NCBI GenBank assembly: GCA_023053545.1
Contig: JAKZAN010000004.1
Location: forward strand, 8,494,001-8,558,000
Direction: 5' to 3'
DNA length: 64,000 nt
Source: Lepidurus packardi
Taxonomy: Eukaryota; Arthropoda; Branchiopoda; Notostraca; Triopsidae
Shown here: piece by piece, positions 37,901-48,680 of the stretch
Numbering within the stretch: position 1 is the stretch's first letter
How the letters are laid out: every line of letters begins with the position of its first letter
Position numbers and translations under genes: made by a program
The notes under the pieces: generated by a model
Told to the model about the DNA's origin: nothing
The model's input: the letters and a program-made list of their open reading frames with translations, nothing else
Databases searched by the model: none

Positions 37901-39707
37901 TCCTCGTTTAGTGGTGCAACACCGTCAAGCTAAAATAAAAATACATAAAAAAATTAAATATGATGAACCATGGCAGTAATTTTGTTTTCTTGGTGGAAAA
38001 GTGCACGCAGGTAGTACCTCTGAGTCCGTTTCAGCGACTTCAACATCCGTGCAGATCACACCACTTCTACCGCAGTAGGCTTCGATGACCGGATTGGCAG
38101 TTGACGTGGAAGCTAGCGCAAAAGGGTCCTCTTCAGGTTCCATTAACTCCTGAGTCGGCGATTTCAGGCATACCACATCTCCACCGCAGTAGGCTTCGAT
38201 GACCGGATTGGCAGTTGACGTGGAAGCTAGCGCAAAAGGGTCCTCTTCAGGTTCCAATTCCTGAGTCGAAACAGATAATTTTTCAAGTGATAGCTCAGGA
38301 ACATTGGAAGGAACAACATCATCATTGGAAGAAACTTACAGCATCAAGGGTATCTAGAAAAATGAAGTCCGCTGACAGAGTAGGAAGAGGTTCTGATCCG
38401 TCTTCCTCGCTATCTTCTGAATCAGGACCCAATGGCAGTTCCGTAGTGGTATAATCAGCAGCTGGTGTTGGGTTTAGTTCCGGTCTTCCATAAGGTACCG
38501 GAGCTTTCCCAAACATGACCGCGAATGAAGATAGTTGGCCAATGGGTTGTGATCTTCTCGTATTCATTTGATCTGAAAATAAAATACAACATTATTCCAT
38601 TACAAACCCAAATCCCTCATTGTTTAATCAAAAGAATATTACACTGAACTACTGGCAGCCAGTAGAGCCAGGTTCTTTGTTGCTTGTCGGTCAGCGTGCG
38701 GTTACGAAGCAATTTCTTCAGCTCAGCGTTGGCCCGCTCAACTACTCCTTGGCTTTGGGGATGTCGTACCCTTCCAAAGATATGTTGTATGGGCCAATTA
38801 CTTAAGCCCGCTGCCAACGCCTGTGAAATAATATTAATCTTCCTTTAGTATCCGTTCATGTTCATGTTAACAGTATTACTTGATCCCGAAATTCAGTTCC
38901 ATTATCTGTCTGGAGCCTTTTTGGGGGTCCAAACACGCTGAACACGTATCTCAGTAAGCCTTCATAGATTTCCGTCCCATTTTTTTTGCGCATTGGCCAT
39001 AGAATATGGAAACGGGACGCCAAGTCTACATACTGGGCTATGTAGCGATACCCGTCGACAACCGACTTCTTCGGCAGAAGGACCAGATCGAGCTACCAAA
39101 GAAAAAATAAAATCTGTAAGCTTTTCCCCGTATCTTCTCAGGACCACTTACCTGTCCTTGTGACATGACATCACTGGCAACCACGTGCCTCATGGGAGTT
39201 GCATTTGTTTGGACTTTTTTGGTTGCACAGTACGGGCACATTTGGGTATATTCTTCAACTAAAAAACGGGTTACTCCATAGTAATACGCTTGCACCTAAA
39301 ACAATGTTATAGTATGGTAAGCTTGATATATTGCTTAATTAACTTACATAATGAAACGCCGCCCTAGGTGACGTATGATTCGTGTCATTTTCGTGCACCT
39401 TCTTGATGTAATCGTACATTTCTTCAGCCCGGACGACGCGCTTGAAAGGTTGACGCGCGTACCCTTTTGCCATACTTTGGGACGGCTCAGTAAAGCACGC
39501 AACGTATTCCTCACCGCTTTCGTCAGTTTGCAAAATAAATTTTCTACTTATTTCATTACTTAACGTCGCCCCTTCTTTTTGTTTATGCAATTCGGCAAGA
39601 ATCTTCTGATATTTCTCATTGGTGATAATCACCGAGTTGCGAACTCTGGCTTTTTGTCGTACCACTAAATCAAATTTCTCGCAATCCACAGGACCAAGAC
39701 CCTGCAT
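34930..39707 (-). CDS. Integrase-type transposase with CXC clusters and PHD finger
   Basis: Fifteen exons, all in phase without a stop: 39348-39707, 39152-39295, 38880-39092, 38643-38820, 38340-38572, 38018-38260, 37308-37929, 37099-37251, 36732-37031, 36511-36666, 36370-36444, 36072-36305, 35874-36010, 35576-35824, 34930-35520 (1,295 residues). H2C2 finger: His near 105-119, CPYC at 140-143. Catalytic core D170, D231 (QTDNGTEF) and E267 (GVVERAN); D231 and E267 are separated by exactly 35 residues. A KLEVGNHVTVLIPTKDR block and then C-x-C...CHGGxxC clusters follow, at least four, as in KRBA2/SCAND3-type proteins, which I recall having one. A C4HC3 PHD finger ends the protein (about 1244-1295). 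The start is the first ATG in the first open exon; an acceptor-like TTGCTTGCAG at 39744 leaves a 5' exon possible. Exon 6 contains a 114-bp in-frame duplication. Confidence 0.88.
38036..38260 (-). repeat. 114-bp in-frame tandem duplication within transposase exon 6
   Basis: The block encoding EPEEDPFALASTSTANPV and the following IEAYCG occurs twice, offset by 114 bp (38 codons). About 80 bp of each copy are identical. The linker between the integrase core and the CXC region is therefore locally repeated without loss of frame. Confidence 0.85.
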
Positions 39708-39953
39708 TTTAAACTTAATGTAAGGAGCAGAATTAGCAAACTGCAAGCAACATGATAACTAAAAAAGAAAGGACAACAACTTAAAGACAAGTTTAATCTC
39801 ACTATCACATTAATATAGAGGCAAGAGCAACACTCAACACAACACAACCGAAGCACACATGCAGCAGGTCAGACGAGCTGTACTTGCGCCCAGAGCTAAA
39901 AATCGGTCTTCAAAATTGGCGAGCGAAATCGCATTTCGCTCGCAATTTTAAAA
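39708..39953. promoter_or_regulatory. Transposase 5' region with hairpin at the arm junction
   Basis: This 246-bp stretch lies between the transposase start and the right arm and should contain its promoter or leader. An inverted repeat at 39912-39949 (AAAATTGGCGAGCGAAAT paired with its complement, one bulged base, 3-base loop) stops four bases before the arm begins. Confidence 0.6.
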
Positions 39954-42133
39954 GAACTTGTGGAAACAGCGACGAAAGCTAAATTTTGAAAAGCCGACAA
40001 TGTTTGCACTGTGTGACCTCAAATCAGAACGACGATGGTTGAGTGCTGGGATGCGACGATGGTTGCTGGGGGACGGAAGAACCGATATAGCATTGCTTTC
40101 CAACCCTTTCGGACCGTATCTTTCCAAGCCTTTCGAAGGCAAAACCTTCGGAAAACGTGTAAAATTTGTGTTGTCAGGAGGTAACGAAAAGAGTAAATAA
40201 ACGGAAAATTTATTTCGGAAAAGGAGCTGCGTAAATTGTTAAAACATTTCACCGAACAGACAAGATAGATGAAAACAAGGTTAACTTATGTATTCAAAGT
40301 TTTTAGACATAAAAATTGAGAAAAATCACAAAATATGATAAAAGCACAATAAAAACCATTGAAAAAATCAAAAGCATACAATGTCCGATTAAACTACAAA
40401 TCGTAAACTGGATTACAAAAACCGGAAACACAAAAGCATGAAGAGGATCAAAAGCATGAGTAATTTTCCTATACTATTTCATTCCGTCGATTACGCCGTC
40501 GTTTACTATAACGACAAATCATTAGGATAAAGTTTTGTAATTAAAGCATTTCAGAGCGTACCAGTAAACCATAACTCCAAGTACGCAAATTACACAAACT
40601 GCAAGAACGACGAGGCTTGTAGCCACTCGAATGTAGGTACTTTCATCTAAAGAATCGAATTTAGCATATTCTATTAAAAGAAAATGTATTACTACCGCAA
40701 TGCTCAATACGAGCATAGTAGGGTGCCAGCGGGTGCCCCGTATCTTCGTTGAAACAGACGATGTCCCCGTCGTTGGGTCCAACCATGAAGGCACAGTCGC
40801 CATCACCAAGACACTCTTCACAATTATCAATTAAATTGCATTTTCCTGTAAGAAAAGAAAAAACGAAATTGGTAGCAAACGCCTTCACAGGAGATGGGAG
40901 GATATACCTTCCATGGTAAACAAGCTTCGCGCTCTTAGTAAGACCACAGTAAAATGAGAAGTGGAATACGGTCATCCCAAGTACTTATATTGAATATATA
41001 GACTGTACTTATATTGTTATATTCCGACCAATAGGGGAAATCCTTGTCCTTAAATGCACTGCGCACTCTTCACATTTACGAATCCCCTTAACTTCCCTTC
41101 CCTTTACATCACATATACGAATATTATATTTTCAATTTCGATGCTAAGCATTTATTTGCTTTGTCTGCTACATAAGTTCAAATGAAATTTTAATAAATAT
41201 AGGCATTCCATTTAGTGAACATACCCGAGTGAACCAAACTTTTGAAAATATACACACATTTGGTATATATTGCACCATTATATTAAAAAAAGACATTTGC
41301 AGGCAATTCTTGAACATAGGGCAACCGATAGAGTTCAAAGTTGGGAACCTGAGTTCGGTATTGTGTAGAAAAAGCCCTTTCTCATAGCATGTTCACAGCA
41401 CAAAGATAAACCACTTAATTTATTACATCAACAGGTTAAGTGTGCTATTAAATCTTATAAAAACTCTCTCAAAATAGGACGCTTATGGGGATTTCTTGAA
41501 CTTGGGCTCCCCGAGTTCGAACTCGGGTTACCCGAGTTCGAACTTGGGGAGCCCAAGTTCAGTATTGCGTAGAGAAAGGACTATTCACAGCTAGTTCACG
41601 ACAAAAAGATAAACCACTTAGTTTATTACATCAACAGGTTAAGTGTGCTATTAAATCTTATAAAAACTCTCTCAAAATAGGACGCTTATGGGGATTTCTT
41701 GAACTTGGGCTCCCCGAGTTCGAACTCGGGTTACCCGAGTTCGAACTTGGGGAGCCCAAGTTCAGTATTGCGTAGAGAAAGGACTATTCACAGCTAGTTC
41801 ACGACAAAAAGATAAACCACTTAATTTATTACATCAATAAGCTTATTATTTTATACAATTTTACGAAAGGTCTCTCAAACTTTTTAAAATCATAAGCAAG
41901 ATTTTTATTCAATCAAATTTTACAATATTGTCTCAATTCTTGAACAATATAGGGCTATTACCGATAGAGTTCTAACTTTTGGGAACCCGAGTTCGGTATT
42001 GTGTAGAAAAAGCCCCTTCTCATAGCATGTTCACAGCACAAAGATAAACCACTTAATTTATTACATCAACAGGTTAAGTATGCTATTAAATCTTATAAAA
42101 ACTCTCTCAAAATAGGACGCTTATGGGGATTTC
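39954..42133 (-). repeat. Right inverted arm
   Basis: Mirror copy of the left arm, about 5.0 kb away across the transposase gene. It begins at 39954 with the sequence of the last codons and stop of the transposase, present here as a fragment without its gene. It contains two 203-bp palindrome units and the second membrane-protein copy. Confidence 0.92.
40522..40975 (-). CDS. Small PSI-like membrane protein (cargo copy 2)
   Basis: Mirror-image copy of the 33937-34390 gene, exons 40696-40975 and 40522-40646, with identical predicted protein. Both copies point inward, towards the transposase gene. Perfect preservation of frame in both copies is explained by the near-identity of the arms and is not by itself evidence of selection. 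The same doubts about the 5' end apply. Confidence 0.55.
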
Positions 42134-42195
42134 TTGAACTTGGGCTCCCCGAGTTCGAACTCGGGTTACCCGAGTTCGAACTTGGGGAACCTAAG
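41501..42195. repeat. Palindrome repeats of the right arm
   Basis: Matching 57-bp palindromes lie at 41501-41557 and 41704-41760 (203-bp spacing), with a further, slightly diverged copy at 42139-42195 at the outer edge of the arm. Same structure as the left array but one unit shorter. Confidence 0.88.
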
Positions 42196-42239
42196 TACGG
42201 TATTGTGTAGAAAAAGCCCTTTCTCTGCGCAAAACAACA

Positions 42240-44042
42240 GAACGCAAATCAAACATCTGACCTTCACAGACAGTCGCCAACGTAGCATAGAGAAACTCGA
42301 CACCGCAATGCTAAAATTCATCAAAGAAATGCAAACAAAACGAAACGACGAAAATAGACAAATCAAAATTGAACTGGACGCCATTAACAGTACCTTGAGA
42401 CACCTAACATTGAGATACCTAAGAGACACTAATGAAGGCCATTTCATACGAAGATTCAACCCCCAACTTAATTCCGAGGAAAAAACGGGGAATCCTTAAC
42501 GGTGGAGGTGAAGTCTTGCGCTGGCTTTTTGGCACCCTTAGCAGCAAAGATCTAGAAGACATTAACCGAAAATTCAGCAGGATAACAAAGGACAATAGAA
42601 TGCTGTATCATTTAGAAGAACAACAGGCTACATTACTAAACGGCACGTACCTGCAGGTCCGGAAAAATGTGGACGCTATTTCAAAAATTACGAAAGCAGT
42701 GAGTAGCCTTGCCAGTAGTGTTGAAGACCTCGAAGCTGTGATTTCAGAATTTGGAGATTTTTATGCGTTTACGTGGAATTTTGCTCGAAAATTGGACAAC
42801 GCTTATCATACCCTTGGTACCATTATACTTTGGTTACACCAAAACGTTAATAACATGAACACGGGCTTGTCAACAATAGCGTCAGGACGACTTTCACCAA
42901 ACATAATTCCTCCAACAGAGCTATGGCAAATTCTTCAAGAAGTAAGCCGCTACCTATCCCGCAACTGGGTCGTAACAAAGGCGGCAGAACCAGGGAACAT
43001 GTGGACCCATTATCAGGAATTCCGGGTGCGTTCAGCAGCAACACTCCAAGGCACACTGAAAATCTTCGTGGACATACCACTACAAGATTTAAGTACTACA
43101 CTTGATCTATATCAACTAATAGCTCTACCGACTTTTTTACCTGGAGGGAATTTCTCAGTTGACACAATACGATTATCTCGGCTTAACAAGCGACAGACAG
43201 TCGTATGTTGAATTTACTTCCTCAGAATTGGCAGAAACTTGTACAACAGGATCAGCGAAGATTTGCTCCACCAGTAAAGCCCTCAAGCGTGGCATCCATG
43301 GGCGCTCTTGCTTGTATGCTGCGTTCTTTAATGATACTGTCTTGATTGCGGAATTGTGCAAAAAGACAGTCCGAATAGACGGCAGGCCATGGTGTCATTA
43401 CCTTGGGAAAAACAAATGGATCTATTCAATACCTCAACCAATGCAACTTACAATATCTTGCCCAGAAGAACGACGTCCAGAAGCCTACAGCAAGAGTTCC
43501 AGTGTCCAGCTAAATGATGTGGGCATCTTAGAACTACCGGATGGCTGCTCAGCTCACTCCGGGTGGTGGACCTTTCCGGCAAACTTGGAAAAACTTAATA
43601 ATTATACAATCCACACCAGCACTATAGACGTAAAAAATATCTTTTCCGATTTAGATTTTAACTTACCATATCCTGTTGTGCAACTCCCAAAACCAAATCA
43701 TCAAGGATTAACGCAAATTACCAAAGACATTTTGGAAGACCTACAGAAAAAAGTACATTAGACCCAAATTGGGAAATCAGATACAAGTTGTTCGAAAAAG
43801 CAGTTCAAGATTCAAAACCTATTTTTAATAATCTGAGTGACGAAATTTCGTATGTCTGTCTGACCCAAAGCTTCTTGACCCAATTTTTACTATACTGTTG
43901 GGCTGTTGTGATTACTGCCGCCACAGTATTTGCCCTCCCTGCCATCATCTATATGTTTTTGAGGCTTAGATGGCTGACAAGAAAACAAATTGAACTACTT
44001 CGTCTCTGGCAAGCTTACTTGATGTTGATGATAAATAAGTAG
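42240..44042 (+). pseudogene. Degraded F-type envelope glycoprotein gene (errantivirus/baculovirus F-like)
   Basis: Relic of a class of membrane-fusion envelope genes known from insect errantiviruses and baculoviruses. The coding signal runs through successive plus-strand frames: up to about 42499 (helical, N-terminal part), 42432-43211 (furin-type RKKR site followed by a glycine-rich hydrophobic segment and a heptad-like helix), 43159-43761 (cysteine-rich ectodomain), and about 43745-44042 (transmembrane helix and short tail). Frame changes occur before the cleavage site, in the 43159-43211 overlap, and at an A run near 43746-43752. The last two could in principle be sequencing errors, but no signal peptide was found and the 5' part merges into palindrome repeats. 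The gene therefore appears truncated and non-functional. It lies wholly inside the transposon, between the right arm and right terminus. Confidence 0.83.
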
Positions 44043-44571
44043 GGTATAGTGAATTATAAATTCCAACTTGTAATTCAATATTATTATTATAATAACCATA
44101 CCTGGATATCCAACTTCTGCATGCTATACGTTTGAGCTACTGTTATTATATGAGTGAACATTAGTTACCAACAAACTTTTCAAGTACTGTACCCCAAAAA
44201 CAATAATAAAAATAATGATACATATAAATTGAGGAGTGACAAGCACAACTCTACTCTTTAGTGATGAAAGTCGACACAAGTGGCGTAAACTGCAATTCTA
44301 AGTAGCCCCTCCTACATGCAACGCCTCCAAGTAAAGTAGTCTACACTCCACTGTAAACAAAACTTGTCATGTAAACTTCGAAGATAAATATTTAAATAAG
44401 TTGTGAAATTACTGCCAAGGTAATAATGCCAAATTAAAGATAACTAAAGCAGTAAACTGTATTGTTAATTTCACTTGCAAAAACTGTGTAGGTGTGGAGA
44501 ACTTTAGTGTCAAATATTGCTACCCGAGTTCGAACTTGGGTTACCCGAGTTCGAACTCGGGTAGAGGCTCT
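44043..44571. other. Right subterminal region of the transposon
   Basis: About 530 AT-rich bases between the envelope relic and the right terminus. Apart from the palindromes at 44521-44564, nothing was recognised. Confidence 0.6.
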
Positions 44572-44586
44572 ACTTGGGTCGCAACA
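44572..44586 (-). repeat. Right terminal inverted repeat
   Basis: Exact complement of the left 15 bases, followed by the GAAC duplication. Just inside (44521-44564) are two copies of the ACCCGAGTTCGAAC-type palindrome. Confidence 0.85.
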
Positions 44587-44665
44587 GAACCGCAACTTGA
44601 GACGAAAACGTTTAGATAAAAGTACCGCTATTGAATATTTTACACAATCTCTTTTTATTATTAGG

Positions 44666-46348
44666 ATGAATAGAGCTTGCGAAACACCTCACTTGGACAT
44701 AAGAATATCTCAGGACCATTTAGTAGAAGGAGCTTTAGAGATAGCAACAATCCTAAGACCTCTGTGGCCCCAAGATAAGATCCAAACGACAGTAACTAAT
44801 CGTTGTTTAATTAAACTATTATTTCTGTGACCTAAGAAAACATTATGCGCTGTTTAAGGTGTTTAAAAATGGGATTACCAATAAGCTAGTTGGAGTTTTC
44901 TTGCCCAGTAACGAAAAACAAACGATCCTGATTCGGGTTTATGGAGAGAAAACTGAGCAAATTATCGATCGATATGTCGAAATCTATAATATAAAGGTAC
45001 TTTTCTATATATAGCTTCAGAAAAATTGACCCCTTCTTCATCAAGATTTTCTTGGCAACAATAGGTGTTGCAAGTAGAAGGCCTTGCTCCTCAATTATTC
45101 GCCACTTTCCATAACGGATTGTGCTACTCTTACTTTGAGGGCTCGACTTTATCAGTGGAAGCTGTAAGGGATCCTACTTTATGTCCCTTAATAGCGTCAC
45201 GTCTTGCCAGATTCCATAACTTCAAACCCGATGCCCAGATCGATGGTAGGAAGCCAGTCGTACCAGTTTTATGGGAAAAACTCACCAAGTTTCTGGCCAT
45301 GGTCCCAGAGACTTACTCGGACAACGTGAAACAATCAAAGTATGCCCTCTTTAAAATATTCAGAAAGCCTTCTAAGCTGTTTTGATGGGATAGATTTTTA
45401 ACGCACGTGCCTAGCAAAGCATTGTTGTTTGCAGAACTGCGTAGACTTGAGACCAAACTTAGTCAATTAGGAAGTCCGGTGGTGTTTTGCCACAATGATT
45501 TATTGCTCAATAACATCATCCACAACTCCAAGGATGGTTCGGTAGAATTCATCGATTTCGAGTATGCCGGGTTTAATTACCAGGCTTTTGATATTGCTAA
45601 TCACTTCTGCGAATTCGCGGGTAGGTTCCAAGTCTTAAATAAAATACACTGACAATGAACAATTTTGTGTTCATCGTCAGACAAGATAACGATTATTAGC
45701 CATTTAAAGTTAATAGACAGTAATAAAAGTTTAGAAATAAGCTGGACAATTTTCTAAGACCAACAATGAATTGTTTTCAAAGCGAGAAGAACTTTCATTA
45801 TAAAATTGGAAACTTTCATTGTTGACTTAGAATCATTGTTGACTAAATATAGCTTCATCATTTTCACTGTTTGGTATTCCTGTAACTTTCAGTGTTTGCA
45901 AAAATAAGGAAAAGGAAAATATCGAAATTTTTCGTGCGTGAGCAATAGTGTCTAAAGCCTTGTTATTTGTCCTTCCTTTCTTTTCAGGTGTCGATGATGT
46001 TGATTACAACAGATTCCCTGATGCGGGTTTCCAGCGGGAGTGGCTTCGGAATTACCTGAAGGCTTTTTTAGTCCAAGACGACGTAGATCATCACATAGAA
46101 GCATTATTTTGCCAAGTTGAGCAATTTGTGCAAGCCTCTCACTTCTTTTGGGGCGTATGGGCTCTAGTCCAAGCAGCTTATTCAACCATCGATTTTGATT
46201 TCTTGAGGTAAGTCAGAACACCCTTCCCCACATAAAAAAAGATTGGTAATAATAATAGTATTTTTCAAAGAGAAATATTAATAGTGTGTCTAATTTTAAA
46301 AGTTATGGTATTCTACGACTGCAAGAGTACAAAAAATGGAACATGTGA
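44666..46348 (+). CDS. eas: Ethanolamine kinase (easily shocked / ETNK)
   Basis: First enzyme of the CDP-ethanolamine pathway, phosphorylating ethanolamine with ATP in the cytosol. Exons: 44666-44791, 44859-44996, 45065-45339, 45394-45620, 45988-46207, 46303-46348, all in phase, 343 residues. It begins MNRACETPHLDIRIS and contains the FKNGITNKLVGVF substrate-entry loop, LIRVYGEKTEQIIDR (nucleotide lysine-equivalent region), the Brenner motif CHNDLLLNNII with catalytic Asp at about 215, and the metal site FIDFEYAGFNYQAFDIANHF. The last exon (YGILRLQEYKKW) is short but expected in the family. A TTATTATTAG acceptor sits directly before the ATG, so a 5' untranslated exon probably lies upstream. 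The 12.8-kb transposon ends 79 bp upstream of the ATG (75 bp after its duplication) and may separate promoter from gene. ETNK rather than choline kinase is supported by the NGITN and HNDLL contexts. Confidence 0.94.
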
Positions 46349-46956
46349 CTTCTAGTGAAGTTGAACTTTGGAAAAACCTGGTTTATCGCAGCGCATTCCA
46401 AACTTTTAGGGGAAAAACTGCATGTAGAAGTAGCATTAGCAATGGGTTTTCTTAAAATTGTACCTTTTTACGTTCATGTTGACAATAAGAACACTTTAAG
46501 GGGGGTAAAAGATAAACAAATCTGGTCGTTAGACAATTTTAGCAGTTGTATTGTAATCTTGCGGGCACTGTTAAACGTCTAGAAACATGATCATGTGGAA
46601 TGGAATACCGAAAAAACCGTCAAGCAAACAATACAAAGACGAAAAAAACAAAACCCGAATGACTAGGTCTCACACTGATAGAAAACTGGATAAGACTTAG
46701 GAACATAAACAAGGAATTGGCCATTTTTTTTTTTCATAGTGAAATCCTAAACTCTACATTTTGTTCCCCACCCAACGGCGAAGTGAAAAAATCAAACCAA
46801 GAAATCGAATGACTAAACGAAAAATTAAAAGAAATAAAGTGCGCAGCAATTGGGTATAGCAGCTTCAAACCAAAACTTTTTTCATTTTTTTCTTTGCCTT
46901 TGCGACTAGGTCGTTTTAAATCCAAGTTTTCTTTTGTTGTTTTTTGTTTCTAGTCT
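46349..46956. other. Convergent 3' intergenic region
   Basis: About 600 bp between the stops of ethanolamine kinase and arfaptin, which converge here. Open frames of up to 75 codons have no family match. It should hold both 3' ends. Confidence 0.65.
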
Positions 46957-48680
46957 TCACTGTTCAATCCAGGATGGCGCAGCAGTATTAGGCGCCTTAA
47001 GCTTGATGTTAAACTGTTTTAAAGTGGCGTCTAATGCTGTTTGATTGCCCGAGAAATAGGCAGATATAGCATTATGGAATAGCAACAACTGCTTATGCAT
47101 CACTTTAACCTGATCAAAACACAATTAGCATGAATTCTGGAAGAATTTTTAAAGAATTTTCAAGTATTTAGGGGAAAATTTACTCGGTTTTCGTTCAGGA
47201 ATTGCAATTTGATTGAGACGTCCGAGCGTAGTTTCTCGAATTCTGACTTGTGGACGTCAAATTTGCGCTGAGCTTCTTCCAATGCGATAGAAGAGACTTC
47301 AGAACGTGGGGCTTGGGTCAAAACCTCCAAATCACAACGATAAGCATCATATTCCACCCTAGAAACGAGAAACATCGTTAGTTTTACTCATTAACTCATT
47401 TTACGCAATCAGAGAGTTTCTATAGTAATTTCTAACCTTAAGTCAAGCGTTTTTTAAACAAGTTCTTAAAATCGAAATTGCCTTTGAGTTTTACTTAATT
47501 TCTTCAATTTTAAGATGTTAAGTCAAGCGAGTTTCCTTAAAGTTCGATGTAGGACATAGAGTTTAAATACGGTTATAATGGGTTAAAGTGAAGCTGAAAG
47601 GAATTTAATTTTAGTTCAGAACATTAGCTCAGTCTCGAGAAATTTGAAAGGAACTTAGCAACAGAAACTGGATTTTCATTCAAGTATTTTGTTACCGCGC
47701 TGTTTCGTAGCGTTTGACTGTCAGCAGAGTATCTTCAATCGTCTTATTGCAGAGTGTGTTGACCGAAGAAACGAAGAAATTCAACGCGCTCAAAAGCACT
47801 TCTCCATTACGCGACAAATTCCGCTGCGTTTCGGCATTGTACAAGAATTCGTTTTGCAATTCCGGGGATTTCTGGGCCAGATCCGCCATTGCTTCTCCCA
47901 AACCATGCTAAACCATCAGAAATTAATATAAATTATGTCTCGCTTTATCTTCCTGCTTTTAATTCAAATGGAAAACAATTTTCAGGCAAATTTGCCTTTA
48001 TCGTGACCTAACAAGAAAAGATGTAATTTATAAAAAAAAAAAAAAAAAAAAATGACAAGAGGTTTTATTTACTTGGGTGTTGACTACTTGCTGAAAATGT
48101 GATGCTAAGGCTCGAGCCAGTCGCAGTAAGTTGAGATACTTGCGTTGAGTTTCCCTTAGATAATCAATTTGCGTTTCCAATTCAGTATCCACTGTACGCG
48201 TGGATTTACCTAATCTCTCCGAGATTATTTGCTTGGTACACTTGTAGGTTGATATGCTCCATTTCTTGATAGATTCGAGCTTCGAAACGGGCCCCAGCAA
48301 ATCTCCGTTCGTTGCCACTAGAAAATGAACGAACAATTACACGAATTAGCAGAAAATAAACAACTTCTGATAAAAGAATATATTCTTTATGATAAAAGAA
48401 ATGTGTTCAATGGATATACACCTTGATTGGGAGCCGGTAATGGCATACTCTGACTTCTGGGAATGGCGTACTGGCTTTGGGGCAATCCAGCTTGAGTAGT
48501 TTGCATTTGCATGGGCACAGAAGGTAAAGTAGCTGGCGGTCTACTGTCTTCGCTAGTTTGGCCTTCCACTACTGAGGCATACACTTGATTCACATGAATG
48601 TTGCCGGATTCATTAGTGATCAGAGAGCCAGGGTTTTCGCTCCTCAATGGAGTAGAATGTTGCACTGCTACTTGGGCCAT
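46957..48680 (-). CDS. Arfip: Arfaptin (BAR-domain Arf/Rac-binding protein)
   Basis: Crescent-shaped BAR dimer that binds GTP-loaded Arl1/Arf/Rac at the trans-Golgi and helps shape secretory carriers. Exons: 48422-48680, 48073-48317, 47696-47907, 47184-47358, 46957-47109, all in phase, 347 residues (family 340-375). The N-terminal about 90 residues are polar and Gln/Pro-rich. The AH-BAR region starts [18 protein letters not shown] and continues with [59 protein letters not shown] and the C-terminal [20 protein letters not shown], all near-diagnostic of arfaptins. The protein ends AAPSWIEQ. The gene is convergent with ethanolamine kinase. No abnormality was seen. Confidence 0.96.

Larger units (their letters stand above)
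31756..44586. mobile_element. 12.8-kb Ginger-like (integrase-type) DNA transposon with cargo
   Basis: The element is bounded by a perfect 15-bp inverted repeat (TGTTGCGACCCAAGT at 31756-31770 and its complement at 44572-44586) and by a GAAC duplication. Its TG...CA ends fit the TGTNR terminus of Ginger elements. Contents from left to right: subterminal palindromes, a left inverted arm with a small membrane-protein gene, a 15-exon integrase-CXC-PHD transposase on the minus strand, a mirrored right arm with a second copy of the membrane-protein gene, and a broken F-type envelope gene. The transposase is uninterrupted, the arms are almost identical and both ends are perfect, which suggests recent activity. 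Reverse transcriptase, capsid, DNA polymerase and packaging ATPase were not seen, which argues against an LTR element or Maverick. The Ginger/KRBA2-SCAND3 assignment is inference from domains and ends. Confidence 0.85.

Noticed and set aside
42134-42240. Start of an open frame rich in Ser/Asn/Gly repeats before the envelope relic
   Set aside because: This is translation of the palindrome repeat and does not start with ATG; it is not an envelope signal peptide.
31756-44586. Maverick/Polinton or LTR retrotransposon as identity of the element
   Set aside because: No DNA polymerase, ATPase, capsid, protease or reverse transcriptase was found, and the ends are short inverted repeats rather than LTRs or long terminal repeats of Mavericks.
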